In this document: positions 34,301-48,100 of the stretch, in pieces
Numbering within the stretch: the stretch's first letter is position 1
Layout: each line of letters starts with the position of its first letter
Origin: Escallonia rubra
Taxonomy: Eukaryota > Streptophyta > Magnoliopsida > Escalloniales > Escalloniaceae
Length of the DNA: 64,000 bases
Assembly (NCBI GenBank): GCA_033065855.1
Contig: JAVXUO010002996.1
Span: forward strand, 37,501 to 101,500
Reading direction: 5' to 3'
Notes under the pieces: model-generated
What the model saw: the letters and a program-made list of their open reading frames with translations, nothing else
What the model was told of the DNA's origin: nothing
Databases searched by the model: none
Made by a program: the position numbers and the translations under genes

Positions 34301-37300
34301 TTTTATACTTTCCTTTTCAGGGAAATACTACTTTACCCCCGTGGTGTACTTCGAGTGCGGTTTACCCCCTTAGACCATATTTGTTTGGACTAAACCTCCT
34401 TCTACAAGAGTTTATTGGGCAAGCCTAACGGAATGGTTACAGTATCCATATACGTACCGTATCACCTCAGAAAACCTCTTTTTATCTCAGTTTAGCTCAC
34501 AATTATCTCCATGTAATTTCTTCAGATTTGGTCAAAAAGATATGTATTAACGTTAGGTTCAGAATCATACAAACGAGGATCCCCAATTATGAGGTACACA
34601 TCTTATTTTCGTTCGGACCGTTGCTGCCACGCCATATCAACACCCCGACTGCCCCATGCCGCCGACTCCCTCTAATTGCAGGACCCCTTTCCCACACTAT
34701 AATCAGCCATCGGCAACCATTGCCACCACAATGAGTGGCGTAACCCTCACCGCCACCACAGCGGGGCAAGCCTTAGACACTATTTAGCACGGCAAAGCCA
34801 GTCTTGTCCACGATTTAAATTGGCCAGCCAACTGACACCAGCAACAATTGATTGAGGCCATTCACAGTAGGTGATGATGATTAATTTCATTTTCGGTTGA
34901 AAATTTGTTTGGTTTTGAAGCTTTCCACCATTCCTTTTTTCCCGAGAAATTTGAGATCATCAGATTCTACAAACTGCAACGTACAGTTCAAAACAAAGTT
35001 CCTCTCATGTGTTTCGAGATATGCGTCTTGTCTGCTGCTATTTACCGGATGTGGGAACACATTGTGAACCTTGAAAGTTACCCTCCAGGTTACAAACTTT
35101 AAGAAAAAGGTATACTTTCCAATTTGCCCGAAAAAGCTCGTGGTTCTCGACAGTTTTTGAACTAATTTTCTGCCCTTTTATATACTTTCTTCCCAAATGA
35201 TAGGGTATATTCAACAAGTTTTAAGAAAGTCCATCCTCTATCTATTCGCGTGTTCTTGTATGGTGAAGAAGGTTGGCGATGGACATTGCAGTGCATTATG
35301 TCGTTGGGTGTGATGCTAACAGTGCGGTAAGATGGCGATTTTGTTCGTCGTGGTGGCAGTGGGCATGTTGATCATGGGGTGATGAGGGACAAGTCCAGAA
35401 CTAAGGTAGCGGAGTTAGTGTTTATCTGTTTATGCCTTTATGGTTGGGCACTGGGCAGCGGTGGTGGAGCTGTGTTGGAATTTTGGACCGTGGTGCTGCT
35501 ATGGTGTCGGTGGTCAACTGAGTGTTTGTGGACGGTTGTTTAAAGGTAAAAAGTGGTAGAAGCTGGGTGAGGGAAAAGTCAGAGGAGGGTAATTTTGTCA
35601 TTTAAGAAAGTATTTGAGTCCCAAAAATTTTCCGCTTATAATCCTAGTTAAGTTGGATGGACTCCGTCCAATTTGCCCAATAAACTCGAGTAGAAGGAGG
35701 TCTACTATAAACAAATTTTGTCCTGGGGGGTGGGGTATATCCAAGACACCCTATAGTTCCCCTTCTTTTGAAAATGTGTGACATGGTTTCCACGAAAGAT
35801 GGCGACCTTGTGCATGAAGTTCCCTCCGTTGTGGTGGTTGGGAGTTTGATCTACGGGAAGCCAGCCGGCAGCCAAAGAAAAGCCTTTTTTGGGTTGTCTG
35901 CCAAAATTCTCTCCGTGCAACTTCGATGTGAGAGCAGCAATGCAGCAATATAAGGAACTTTTGTCTGGTCTTAGGATGTAGAATTGGACTAAACATTTGC
36001 ATTTTACTAAGGTGCATTTGCAAGTAGAGTAATATTTGGCTCAGAATTGTTTTAGTCATACTATAATTCAATATCTTTTGATATACTTCTCGTGGGGTAC
36101 CTGCATAATTGGGAGAGGCTCCTCTTCTATTATTATTTCTATATATTGTCTTTCCCCCAATTATGTTTGCTTTTTTCTTGTTACAAATCTGTTACATTAC
36201 CTAAGAAAGAAAGCTAGGAAAGAAAGTCCGATGCAGAATTCGAAAGAGCGGTCTACTCTCCTATCTACTCTTGTCCTGACAAAACTTGAGCCACTGTTTT
36301 CGACAATGCTGACGTTTTCTGTATGGGTGATTTTGACACAACATGATTTAAGTAGTTGCAAGGTAACCCCCCCCCCCCCCCCTCCTCCTCCTCCTCTCCC
36401 CAAAAGTATTGATCGTCTTTCTTTTTTTGGCTGTCCCAAATTTATTGCTTACTTTCCAAATTAAGTAATTAAAGTTTCCTCATTTCCAGCATTACCCTTA
36501 TACTAATGACGCACTCTCTCTCTCTCTCTCTCTCATTAGATTCATCGTCTCTCTGTCTCTTCTTTCCTCAACCCATTTGCACTCCCTCTCTCTCCCCCCC
36601 TTCTCGTTCTCCTTCCCTATAGACTCACCTCCCTGTCCCTCTTTTCCTTTTGCTTTTTCTCTCTCCACCTCTCAGCCATGACCCCACTCATCACCGACTG
36701 ATCACCACCTTGCTCACTGCCGTCTCCCTTCGATCACCATAGCCGTCTCCATTGACCACCATCGCCACCCCTTTCAACCACCAACACGAACTTGGTTATG
36801 GAAACAATTAGATTTGGGAATTCATCTTTGAATCAAATATTTGATTTACTAACTTGATTTGAGAGGATTTCAAATAAACCTACAGATTTCTTATAATATA
36901 TGTAAGAAGATCGGTGATATGGTGGTTGAGAGGGCAATAATGGTGATTGTTGTCGGTAATTGGTCCGAGACGGTGACATGAATATTGGTGATACCGCCTA
37001 GGTTAGAGAAGATATAAAAAAGGAAAAGGGATATAAGGGTAGTATAGGAAACTTAACAATTTTGACCTACTTCCTTAACAGTCGCACTAAATCAAAATGT
37101 GCAAGAATCTGGGACACGGGGTATTATTTCTGCAAGTTAATTTTGTGGAAAAGTTGAATCATGCCTTTCCCATGCCTTCCGAGGCTTATGATGATTGTTC
37201 TGATGTTCTGAATTATCATAGCCCAAAATTTGGACCTATCTGATAATATAAGACACGCTGATCTCAAAATTTCGCAAAGAACTTCTGTACGAGCAAAGAG

Positions 37301-40300
37301 GTATCTAGCTGATTGTTCTTCTTGAAAAATGAGGCAAGAATTGTGGTTGAAGATGCATGTTTAAATTTGTGTGCAGACACATAATCAGTCTTCTTATCTT
37401 ATGAGATATGGATGTATCAGTTTGGCAGATTTTCGCCTTAGTTCAGCTTCGTGCACGAGGCTGGCTAATAAAATTCCTCATCTGACTATGAAGTTACTGA
37501 TGTTCGTCCTTGAATAAGGGATTGAGATCATACCACGATAATTTGTTCTGTATTCATGATATTACATTTTCGTTAAAGATGATGTGTATATAACTAGTCC
37601 ATGTCATCCTTTGATTAATGCAAGTTGCAGCACCGTTTTCTTTTTCCTTATTTGACAGGTGTTTGAGTTCATTGTTCAGAAGCTGCATGCATTGAGAAAA
37701 CCCAAAACAAACATCCAGATCCTTCAACAGAGTGTTCTTCTAAAATACAAGTGTGTGTCTCTCTTTGACGTTGTAGTGGTGCTATTTTCACTGTGTAGTC
37801 TAAGAGAAGATAGAGTCTAATTTATGCAATTAAGCTTGGTTCATCTTCTCACTGTTGGTCTTTGTCATCATTACTTAATTTGCTGGTTAATGCAGTTGCT
37901 TCTGTTTTATATGTCGGGTTGTCTCTGAGCAAAACATTGTCATCATTCATGATAAAAAAACGTTGGAGATTTAGTTGGTTTTTACTGGTATTAACTCAGT
38001 TATACTTTTTAATTAACAACCAGTACTTATGTCTTACGAAATCATATTCTATATTTTCTTTGAACTCTGTTTAATGCTACTTGCAACTAGTATCAGCTAA
38101 TTTTTTTTCACATGCAGCTTATAATAATAGACTAATACAGATTACAGTTACTGCAATTTAGCTTTTTCTTTTTTGGGGCAAAAAAAGGTGTGCTATTTGT
38201 ACATTGTCAAAGAATGATATTCATTGTTTGGCCGGTTCTCTAACAGCTTATGCTTTTATCGCAAATGACAACTTAACATGGTATCACATGTCTTGTGCTC
38301 AGTCCTTCGAGGTTGTATTAGTCCCCCTCTATGCTGGTGCAGTTTACAAACCATTTGTTTGTGCATTTGGTGGTGGTGCACCATAATTTGTTTCTTGTTG
38401 ATTTCTCTCCACGTGCAACCCGGAGCTTGCTTGTTAGGGGGAGTGTTAAAGCACACTATACTTAGTTGGGATTATAATTTAAGAGCTTAAGCTTGTAGGG
38501 GCACCTATAAAGATAGATGAAGAATGACTTTAAAATGTAAAAGGACTGTCAATATAATCTTAGTTGCATTATGCTCGAATAAACTATATTTAATCCCATG
38601 TGAGGTATTTTTCTGAACATTCTAGCCCTAATTTAGAACAGATCTTTTTGAGATCTTCATGCTCACAATTTCCTGTTTTGGGTGGGTTTATGAGAATCCT
38701 AGCTTGGAGGTTGGTTAGTGTTGAGGATCCTTTTGTTGACCTGGCATGAAGTCCATGGGTAAACTTGTGATTTGCCGGTGTGTGATAAAAGAGGTTGGGC
38801 TAAGACGAGGATGCCAGCAGCTGGTGGGTTATTTCTCTAGGTTCAGGTTTTATGTTTTAAAGTTTAGCATGCTTTGGTCTAAGCATGGTATGAATTTTGA
38901 CTTAGGCATTGTTTTGGTACCCTTGCAATATCTCTCTTTTTCTCTCATTCTGGGGAGAGATATATATACTACCTAAAAAGGGGGTCACGTGAGAGGTCAC
39001 GTGCCCCTGGTGAATAGTAATGATGGGGCGGGCCTTTTTACCTCTGCCTGCCATGAGTCAACTCGCCAAGACAAAGAGGAGTGGGACTTTGTCTGCTCCA
39101 GGCCATACATGGAGGTACGCTCGAAGGAGCTGTTGCCTCTCAACACAGTTCACCGAGTTGGAGGGACCATTCTGACACTACCTTTTTCCAGCCACCTTAC
39201 TTTTATCTTTCTCGTCCTGCAGAGCCTCACCCTCGAGGGGACGACCTCACGTCCTGCGACCTTGAGATCTCGCCTTGACCCCTAGGGGTTGGGCTATGAC
39301 AGGCCATGAGTTGAAGCTTGAATTAGTTGCCACTGTGGGACGTTTTACCCCTCGAGTTTTGAGAAACTTCAAGAGTTCTTCAAAGTGTCGCATATCTTGC
39401 TTTCCTTCGGACTTGTCGACTTTAGTCATGATTCACCAAGGTTTGACCTGTTAACCGAGTTGATACAGTCAGCTTTCTTCCTTTCTTTTGACTTATCGAG
39501 GCCACATCATCTTCCCTGTCCACCCTGTACAGTTGAACTCTTTTAAGTTAGCTGTTGTTCTTTTTCATTGCTAGCTTGTAAGTGCTCCCTTGTGCACCAG
39601 TTTTACCCCTCTTAGGCGGGTTCTGATGCAATCTGTATTTGGTCGAAAAGGAAGGATGTGGGTATTCGGCCTGCTTAGTACACCATTATGTTTCTAACGC
39701 AGGTCAGATTTGATGATAACCTATATTGGGGATAGCTTTCTCAACCAGGCAATATGATTGTTATCCTTATATTTCATTCAATTACTTTTTCTTGTTATGA
39801 TATTGAGAAGGACCACAACAAGATAAAGTAGCTACCAAGATAAGAACTATATGTACTTTGATCTGCGTGTCAACTTTGAATAAGAAAATTGTGAGGAGAC
39901 TGAGGACAGCGAGAAGTATCAAAAGAAGAGTCGTCTTAGCTGTGAGATGGATTTTAAAAGGTGATTTATTCACTTCTATGAGCAGCTCTGCGTGCAACAG
40001 GAGATTCATTGAAGACTCAGTTGGGAAAGTTGGCATTTGAGACTCTTTGGGGTTTATATGAGGTTCAGCAATGGAGGAAGTTGGGTTTCCTAGCTGTGAT
40101 AAGGATGCTGGGTTAGACTGTGGCATTCTTTTTGCAATATTTGGAAGTAATGGCAGTATTTTAGCTGTCTCCATGATTGTCGAAGCTGTGAAAGATTCTT
40201 CAGTGCTTCATCCCGACTCTTGTCCTGAAAACGGGAAGGTCTAAAACAGTGCAGTTCAAAAATGACCCGTATAGTGGGGATTGTCGATGTTTGCTTTTTT

Positions 40301-43300
40301 TTTTCTTTCCCATCAAGGTAGATTGAACCGGAGGAAAGAAAGAAGAACTTTTTTCAGTTTAATAGATTTCTGGGAATGGGTCATTGCATATATATACATC
40401 GTTACTCGTAATTTTTATGACTACCATTGTATGTCTTTGACCTTCACTTTTGCATTCACTTTCAATGCTGTGTTTGTTGCCGTGGTTTGCAGCTTTCTTG
40501 AGCTTTACTTTTCCATGGGTTCGACGTTACATTACTGTTTCACCCATTGTAAAATTTAAGGTTCAGAACCAAAGCTTATTTATGGAAGATAAATTATTGA
40601 GATAAAGATGGAATGTTGTTACCTCTCCTCATAACCTATATTATCTCCTTAACCCCCTTCCCTACCGTAAAATCTTTTCATATTAGCAGTGGAAAAAGTT
40701 CATGGTGTACAGATTTATTGAAGGACATAGCAAAGACAAATATCTGGTACTAATATTCAGAACCTAGCTGTATTATGACTGCTGCACGCTGAGGGTGGAG
40801 TTTTTGATGCTGCTAGAAAGAGGGGTTGAGCCTGACAATCATGCCCTATATATGCCCTTTGTTAAACTTTACGTCATCTTTGTGCTACCCTTCCCCCTCC
40901 TTTTCTACTTCTCCAATCAATAGAAGCTGGTGTATGTTAGATGTTATAGAAGTATTCAACACAGCTTTCTCCTTAGTGCGCTGGCTTAGAACTTTTCCAA
41001 CATGCAGGTACGTTATATCCTTTCTCAAAGAACATGGGAAAGAGACATATACTGAGATTCGTGCAGCGTACGTTGACACAATGAACAAGGTAAACTACTT
41101 ACCATCTGTCATACGTTTATGAAGTCAGATTCGCCGCAGGAGTTTTGTGTAGAGTAAGATACTTTATTGTCTGAGCCTCTGAGGGGTCTACTCAACTTTC
41201 TAGCGAGTTCTCTGTTTAAGCTGTCGGATACCTCAGCAGAAATTCTCAGGCTGCTCTCTGCTTCTTGATGAATTTATTTTGGTTCCATATCGTTGCAAAG
41301 TAGAAGCTTACATGTTAGAAAAGTCTTTCCCTTTTACTGCGATTCTGAACTTCTTTTCGGTTTCTCATCCCCTTATCTGAATATGCAACTTAACTTTCTA
41401 AAATATTTTGGAGATGCTTGGCATGCGATTGGAAGTGTAGTAAGTTGTAGATGTTTTTCTTTAAAAAAATGGAAAGCATCTGGTATCCGGCCTCACAAAA
41501 GTACTAAAAGCATTTTGATGTCCAAAGATTCGAAGTGTCTGAACCTTAGGATAGTGGTGCATGCAAGTGTATTTACTGCACAATAAATGTTCTCGAGTTT
41601 TATACTTGGTCATGATCCTCAGCAATGGCTTCTTTAATTTCACTGCATAAAGGTGAAATACCATCTGTTCTTATTAAGTTTCCAGACTTTAAATGAAACA
41701 GTGCAAAATACATAATATCTTGTTACCAACTTGTGACCTTTCAGGAACCAGTTCAGTACCAACCAATTCTGCAATTTATTTGCTAACTTCACTGCATTAA
41801 AATGGTGTATGCTTCTTCTGTGTGGAGACTCTCATTATACTGAATCCGCATATGCATTTAGCCCAGTTTTCATCCTTCTGTCATCTGTGCATACAATCTT
41901 TTGGTGCTAGTCTGCGTGATAAAAGTACGCTGCACTTCTTAGTGATCTAGTACTGGTAAGTACAGGCTAAAACTATCGTGGAGAACGGGAAGGCTTAACA
42001 TTTTTCTGAATTTCAGGTTCTAAGTGCACACTTCCGTGCCTATATTCAAGCATTGGAGAAATTGCAACTGGATATAGCAACTTCTAGTGATCTGATTGGT
42101 GTTGAGACCAGAAGCACTAGTCTTTTTTCACGAGGTAGAGAACCTCTGAAGAATCGATCTGCTGTTTTTGCTCTGGGAGAGAGGATAAACATTCTAAAGG
42201 TCGTATGCCATTGCTAGTGATAATGATGTTACAACTGAAAATGCATTTTAGTTTCACTTTTAACCTCTTTTCTTGGGGGACTAGAAATCTGAAGTCCCTT
42301 TATTTCTATGAACCTCCACCTTGTTCTTCTTTTTTCCTTCCTTGCTAATTTTATGTCTTACCTGTTCTTTTTTAAACATGTGATAATAATATAACATTAA
42401 AGATGATGCAAATTTTCTTTCCCACAATTGTGTGCAACCAGTTTGCATACTCCGAAAGAAGCATGTCAATGAAAGACCAAAAAGAGACAACATAAACTGT
42501 TATTTTCTTATTTGACATGTTACACGTGTGAGATCACCTATAGAGGTTCTTGCCCACACATCCAAGTACAATGCCTACCTGGAATATATCTTTTGAATAA
42601 CAGAACAGTCTCAGCAGAGGTACTGCCTAATTAACTAGATCTGATGTAAGAGCTAGGAAATAAGACCGACTCTTGTATTGAAAGAAAGAATTGAAAAGAG
42701 AAAGATAAGAATTCGTCATGAACTGAAGACCAACAAAAATCAGGAGTAACATATAAAAAGAATAGAGGGTTGAATATTTTCATTTGCTTATTCTTTTTTC
42801 TTGTTAGTATGTTATCACTTATCACAGATCACGTAAACAATCTATGCTGTATGTAAACTATTAGCAAAAAGTTGCAAGTATTTTTCTTCGCAGTTCTCGT
42901 GTCGAAAGTAATAGCAATTGCCATCATATCATTTCTTTTATTCTTTCTTGAAAATTGGATATGTGGTCTGGCTGTGATTTCAGGAAATTGATGAGCCTGC
43001 TTTGATTCCGCATATAGCTGAAGCTAGCTCCCGAAAGTATCCTTATGAAGTTCTCTTCAGGAGCTTGCACAAGCTTCTCTTGGACACTGCGACTTCTGAG
43101 TAATTTTCAGTTTTCTCTGTCCCTGCATTGCATCTATATCTAGTGAATGAAAAAATAGAATTACTGTTATGTTTCTCCTCAAGAGATGGTGTTGGCTTAT
43201 TTGTTTCCCCATGATACAGGTACCTTTTCTGTGATGATTTTTTTGGAGAAGAATCCATATTTTATGAAATATTTTCAGGTATAGATACATGTGCTTAATA

Positions 43301-45117
43301 TATATATTTTTTCCTTTGTGCTGCGCTAGTGACAAAGAAACATTGAAAAATTCTAGGCTTCTTCCCACATTCCTAAAATTATTATGTATTGTGTTGGGAG
43401 AGCAACCATGTCTGATGAGGGTCTTTAAATATTAAATACCTGTTGCTTAAGTCTTTTCTGTCACGCTGTAAGCTTTTGCTGGTGAATTCTAGAGCATGGT
43501 TCAAAGTATCGACCGTAACTCAAATTATCAGCGTAGTGGTTCCGTTTCATCCAGTCACCGAACCGAAACCGCGACCCGATTCAATTATGTGATGATATTG
43601 CATGTATTAGCCTGGTATCACCGAAAATTCAGTTCTTTCGGCGATAAAATAACTGTGATAAAGCGGCAATATAACGTTGTTATCTCGAAGTTAGCAAAAA
43701 TCTTTACTCATGTCCATTGGCGTCAAAATATGGTGTTTTTTTCACCGATCTGAAAGGTTAAGAGATGTCAATCACGTTTTTTTGGGAATAAATTCTCTTA
43801 TGTTACAAACTAAGATGGATCTGAAGAGGTTTCTCAAAGAAGATGATACACGCGCCGATTTGAGAAGACAAAGGCAGCGAGGTACTCTGATCTTGTGATG
43901 CCTGAACAGCCGCTTCTTCTGCCCTACTATCGATCTACTTGATAGATCCAGCTGGTGGCACCCAATACAAATACTTCACTTTGTTGGTCAAAATAATGTA
44001 TACCATTGATGGTACGCGTCTTAACAACATAATTTAAAATAAATGGGCCATTTCCAACCAGATAGCTAAGCTACTTTTTTTGGAAAGAGTATATACGAGG
44101 TGAACAAAATGGTGTAAGACATAAATGCTTCCAGTCTGGGTTTTGTTGTACCTCGTGCTTCCTGGTATTGTACATTAATTCGTGGATGTTGTAAAATAGC
44201 AATAAAATTGATATTGTTCTACAAAATTTCACCATTTTTTACATGTCAGGAATGATAAGGAGAAGCAAAACATGGTTAATATTTAATTCAGCCAAATTTT
44301 AATTTTCAAATTCTACAATTATAATAACAGTTCACCAGATCCATTTGGAAAGAGTATATATGAGGTGAACAAAGTGGTATAAGACATAAATGCTTCTAGT
44401 CTGGGTCTTGTTGTACCTCGTGCTTCCTGGTATTGTACATTAATTTGTGGATGTTGTAAAATAGCAATAAAATTGATATTGTTCTACAAAATTTCACCAT
44501 TTTTTACATGTAAGGAATGATAAGGAGAAGCAAAACATGGTTAATATTTAATTCAGCCAAATTTTAATTTTCAAATTCTACAATTATAATAACAGTTCAC
44601 CAGATCCATTAGTTCAAATTTTTGAATTGTCATGCCTGTGAAATGATGCTGTTTCACTTAAGTAGTCCACGTTTCATGTTCTTATTGTTTAACTATTATA
44701 CATGGTTTTTAATAATTTTTTTGGACCCTTTAACGAACTCAAAGTTAAGTACCGATATCGTTAATGCACCGTAATGTTGGCCGGAACTGAGTTTTTAGCC
44801 CATGCTCTTCTAGACAACTAGGGTTTCTGCAAAGAACATAGCAGGGGATTCATGTATCATATTGTATGTAATTGATGATGGTATCTTGATGAGCTGCATC
44901 GTTGATATTATTGTAGGTCCATTTGCTGTGATTGATGAACATTTTAATTCAATCCTTCCAAATTGTTTTGATGCGATTGGCATAATGCTTATGATCCGCA
45001 TAATACACCACCACCAGGTATTCGAAACTTTTCTTGTAATGGTATCACTTTTTGTTTGAGTTCTTGATATGTTTCTTTTACTACATCAAGATTTTATCCA
45101 GATTCTTAAACGCCAGA

Positions 45118-45170
<53 letters not shown>

Positions 45171-48100
45171 CTAGGAAGCACCGACACCTCTTATAGGACG
45201 AGGTATCACTTACCGACACCTCGACACCTCACCGACACTTCCGGACACGTGTCCGACACCTCTCAGCGGTGTCCGAATTTATTTATTTATTTTTTAATTA
45301 CTGGACACCGTGTCGGACACCTCTTGAAGAAGTGTCCACTCGTATGGGGCCAAATACAATATTTCAAATTTATTTGAGGGATAAATCTGGGGTTTTTTAG
45401 AGATGAACTTTTAGGCTAAACCCTAATCAGATCGACCCAACAAAAGGTACCTTCTTCTCTCTCTCTCATCTCTGTCTTTTCCTTCTTTTTGTTGCCTAAA
45501 GCATCCAAGCTTGCCAGTCTAGAGTGAGATAGGTCAACATCTCCGACCTCATTTACAGACCATCTGACTTTATAAAACCTCTCGTTCATGCCTTTGGTCT
45601 CATGTCTTTTTTTCTTCTCTCTTGTTATTGTTGAGACTCTAATCTTAGTAGTGTTGAGACATTCAACTGCTTTCTTGTTGCCGAACTTTTTTCTTATTAC
45701 TGTTGAGACTATTTCATGTTACTTGCTTTCTTTATCATCCATTTTAAACGAAATTTAGTTGCTCCAATTGAGATGTGTGTATGTGTGTGTACATATATGT
45801 CTATATATATATATATAATTCAGCGGTGTCCAAAATCTGGTTTTTTTGAAAATTGCGGTGTCCGGTCTCCCGGTCGGTGTCGGATACGATGTCCGTGTCC
45901 ATGCTACCTAGATATATATGTATATATGTGCGCATATATGTGTCTGTGCATATGTTTGTGCAAATTATGCATTGGGCTAGTTCCTCTTAAGAGATGATAC
46001 ACCACTTCCAAGAGAAATGGTATAAAAGCTCTAGAGAGAAAAAGCTGAGATCCCTTTGAAAATGTAGGCCAGGGGGCCTAGTTATAGAGCTCTGGGGCGT
46101 CAGAAATGACAAAGATGGCCGTATCAATCTGAAATCTGATATATAAATGGTTGCCTGAATTCCACGTGGTTAGAACAACAGTGGCATGAAGGAAAAGAAA
46201 ATGTAAATTTGTAATTTTTCAGTGAGTTCTCTTGGATTACCAATATGCTGTTCACCTTTGCTTGTCCGTTTGTTAGTATTTGATTTCTGCATAAATTTGC
46301 ACAATGGCACAACAACTAGCAAACCGTGGAACGCGTGTCATTGTATGGTAAAATGATATGCTCCATACAACAGATGACAAGTAAACTAGCATGCTGAGTA
46401 GCCAATATACTAATTACGACAATGCATTCAAAATTTCCTGTAGACCTACCTACATGCCTCAGGTCCACAGCCCTGCCACATGGCAATTCCTTCCTCAAAA
46501 GGGCTAGCCAAGCAAGTGTTGTTGAGTTCATTAACGAGTCTTATTAGGCCAATCACAAACTTCCCCACTGCCTAGGTGGGATGAGTTGTCACCTACAGTT
46601 ATATTACACAGCCTAGGGCCTACCTAGGTATACAACCGATGTGGGATATCCTTCCACCGTAATATACAAACAAATAAGCGTGATAAAGATGAGTCCCATG
46701 ATAAAAGATGCAACATTAGATCAAATTCACCATGTTAACTTGAGTTTGGCAAACTACTACTCAACTGAAAATAATAGCTTGGGTATCGTCTCATATAGGG
46801 ATATAAATAGGCGAAAGGCATCTAGCGAGCAATCTCTTCATTGGCAGTTCCAAACAATGTATTGCTATACAATTAGTGGGGTCATACAATCGACCCCATT
46901 GGGATCAAGTGTCCTTGCTTGCACACCTCCAGTATAGTAGCATCCCCCTGGGCCATGCTTTGGCACATCGCTAATACCTTCAGGATTCGCTCTTATACTA
47001 TATGAAACGACGTAGAACCACGTTCCCACCATCGGGTGATACTGTCCAAATGGTTAGCCAAGTAGATTCTCTTGAGTTCCTTGACACTATCTTTTAAGGT
47101 TGATTACAAAAACTAAGGTATCTGCTGTGGGACGACATCTTACAATCCTTACAAGGCATAAACTTAACCTTATCTCATATGGCCCAAGAGCGCTCTCTAT
47201 AGCCAATGTAGGACGTGTTAGGCTCATCCTTCTTTTAGCACAACCATCTTCTTGTCTGGGATATACCTGAGCTTGTCTTCGTCGCCACTAAGTCCCCGAC
47301 CACCGGAAGCCAGCCCGAGCTCTAGAGATTTGGCTTTGTTACTGTTTGCCCTCAAGGGCTAGCCAAGTAAGGTGCCAATGAGTTCACTGATAAAGCTGTA
47401 AGGCCAATCACACCCCCACTTCTGATCGGTTGTTACTTACCCTTATATCGCACAAAGCATAGGACCTCCCTAGTGCAAGATATGAGATATCCATCCACCC
47501 TAGTACACAAGTGTGGGATCTAAATTGGACCATCTTCTCATTTTGCATGCCATCCCTGCACCATCCGCATCTTTTTCTATATTCTGATATAGAAAATATC
47601 AGAATATAGAAACCATAGCCTGCACCATCCGCACCATCCGCACCTTTTCTATATTCTGATATAGAAACCATAGCCTGGGCTATGGTTTTGGATTGTTAGA
47701 CAATATTAGAGTCCAACCACCACTTTCGTAATCTTGGGCTCCAGTCGAGTTTTCCAGTGGTTAGGGGAAAACAAAGGCAAATCTAGCTATATCCGAAGTC
47801 ATAGAGGATGGTTGGAGCAAACTAAGGGTGAGCCTGGTATATACCAGATTAGGCGGTTGGCTGGAGAAGGAGTTCTTGGGCTATGTATGGTAAAGTCAAG
47901 TTTGGGCATATAAGGTGATGCTAAGGCTAAAGGAGAGGAGAAGTCCTGCCAAGACCTGCTCGGCTAGCCCCTTTTATAATGCTTTATTGTGGGTGAGTGC
48001 AAGTGTTGTCTTAGTGTGCGAGTGGGTCAAGCATTCACGTGTAATATTTGTACCGTTACTAGTGTATAAGTTTTTCTACATTAATTAAAGTGTCCTTTGG

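Noticed and set aside
36367..36395. Poly-C/CCT tract as a functional element
   Set aside because: Simple repeat with no context beyond intron 8.
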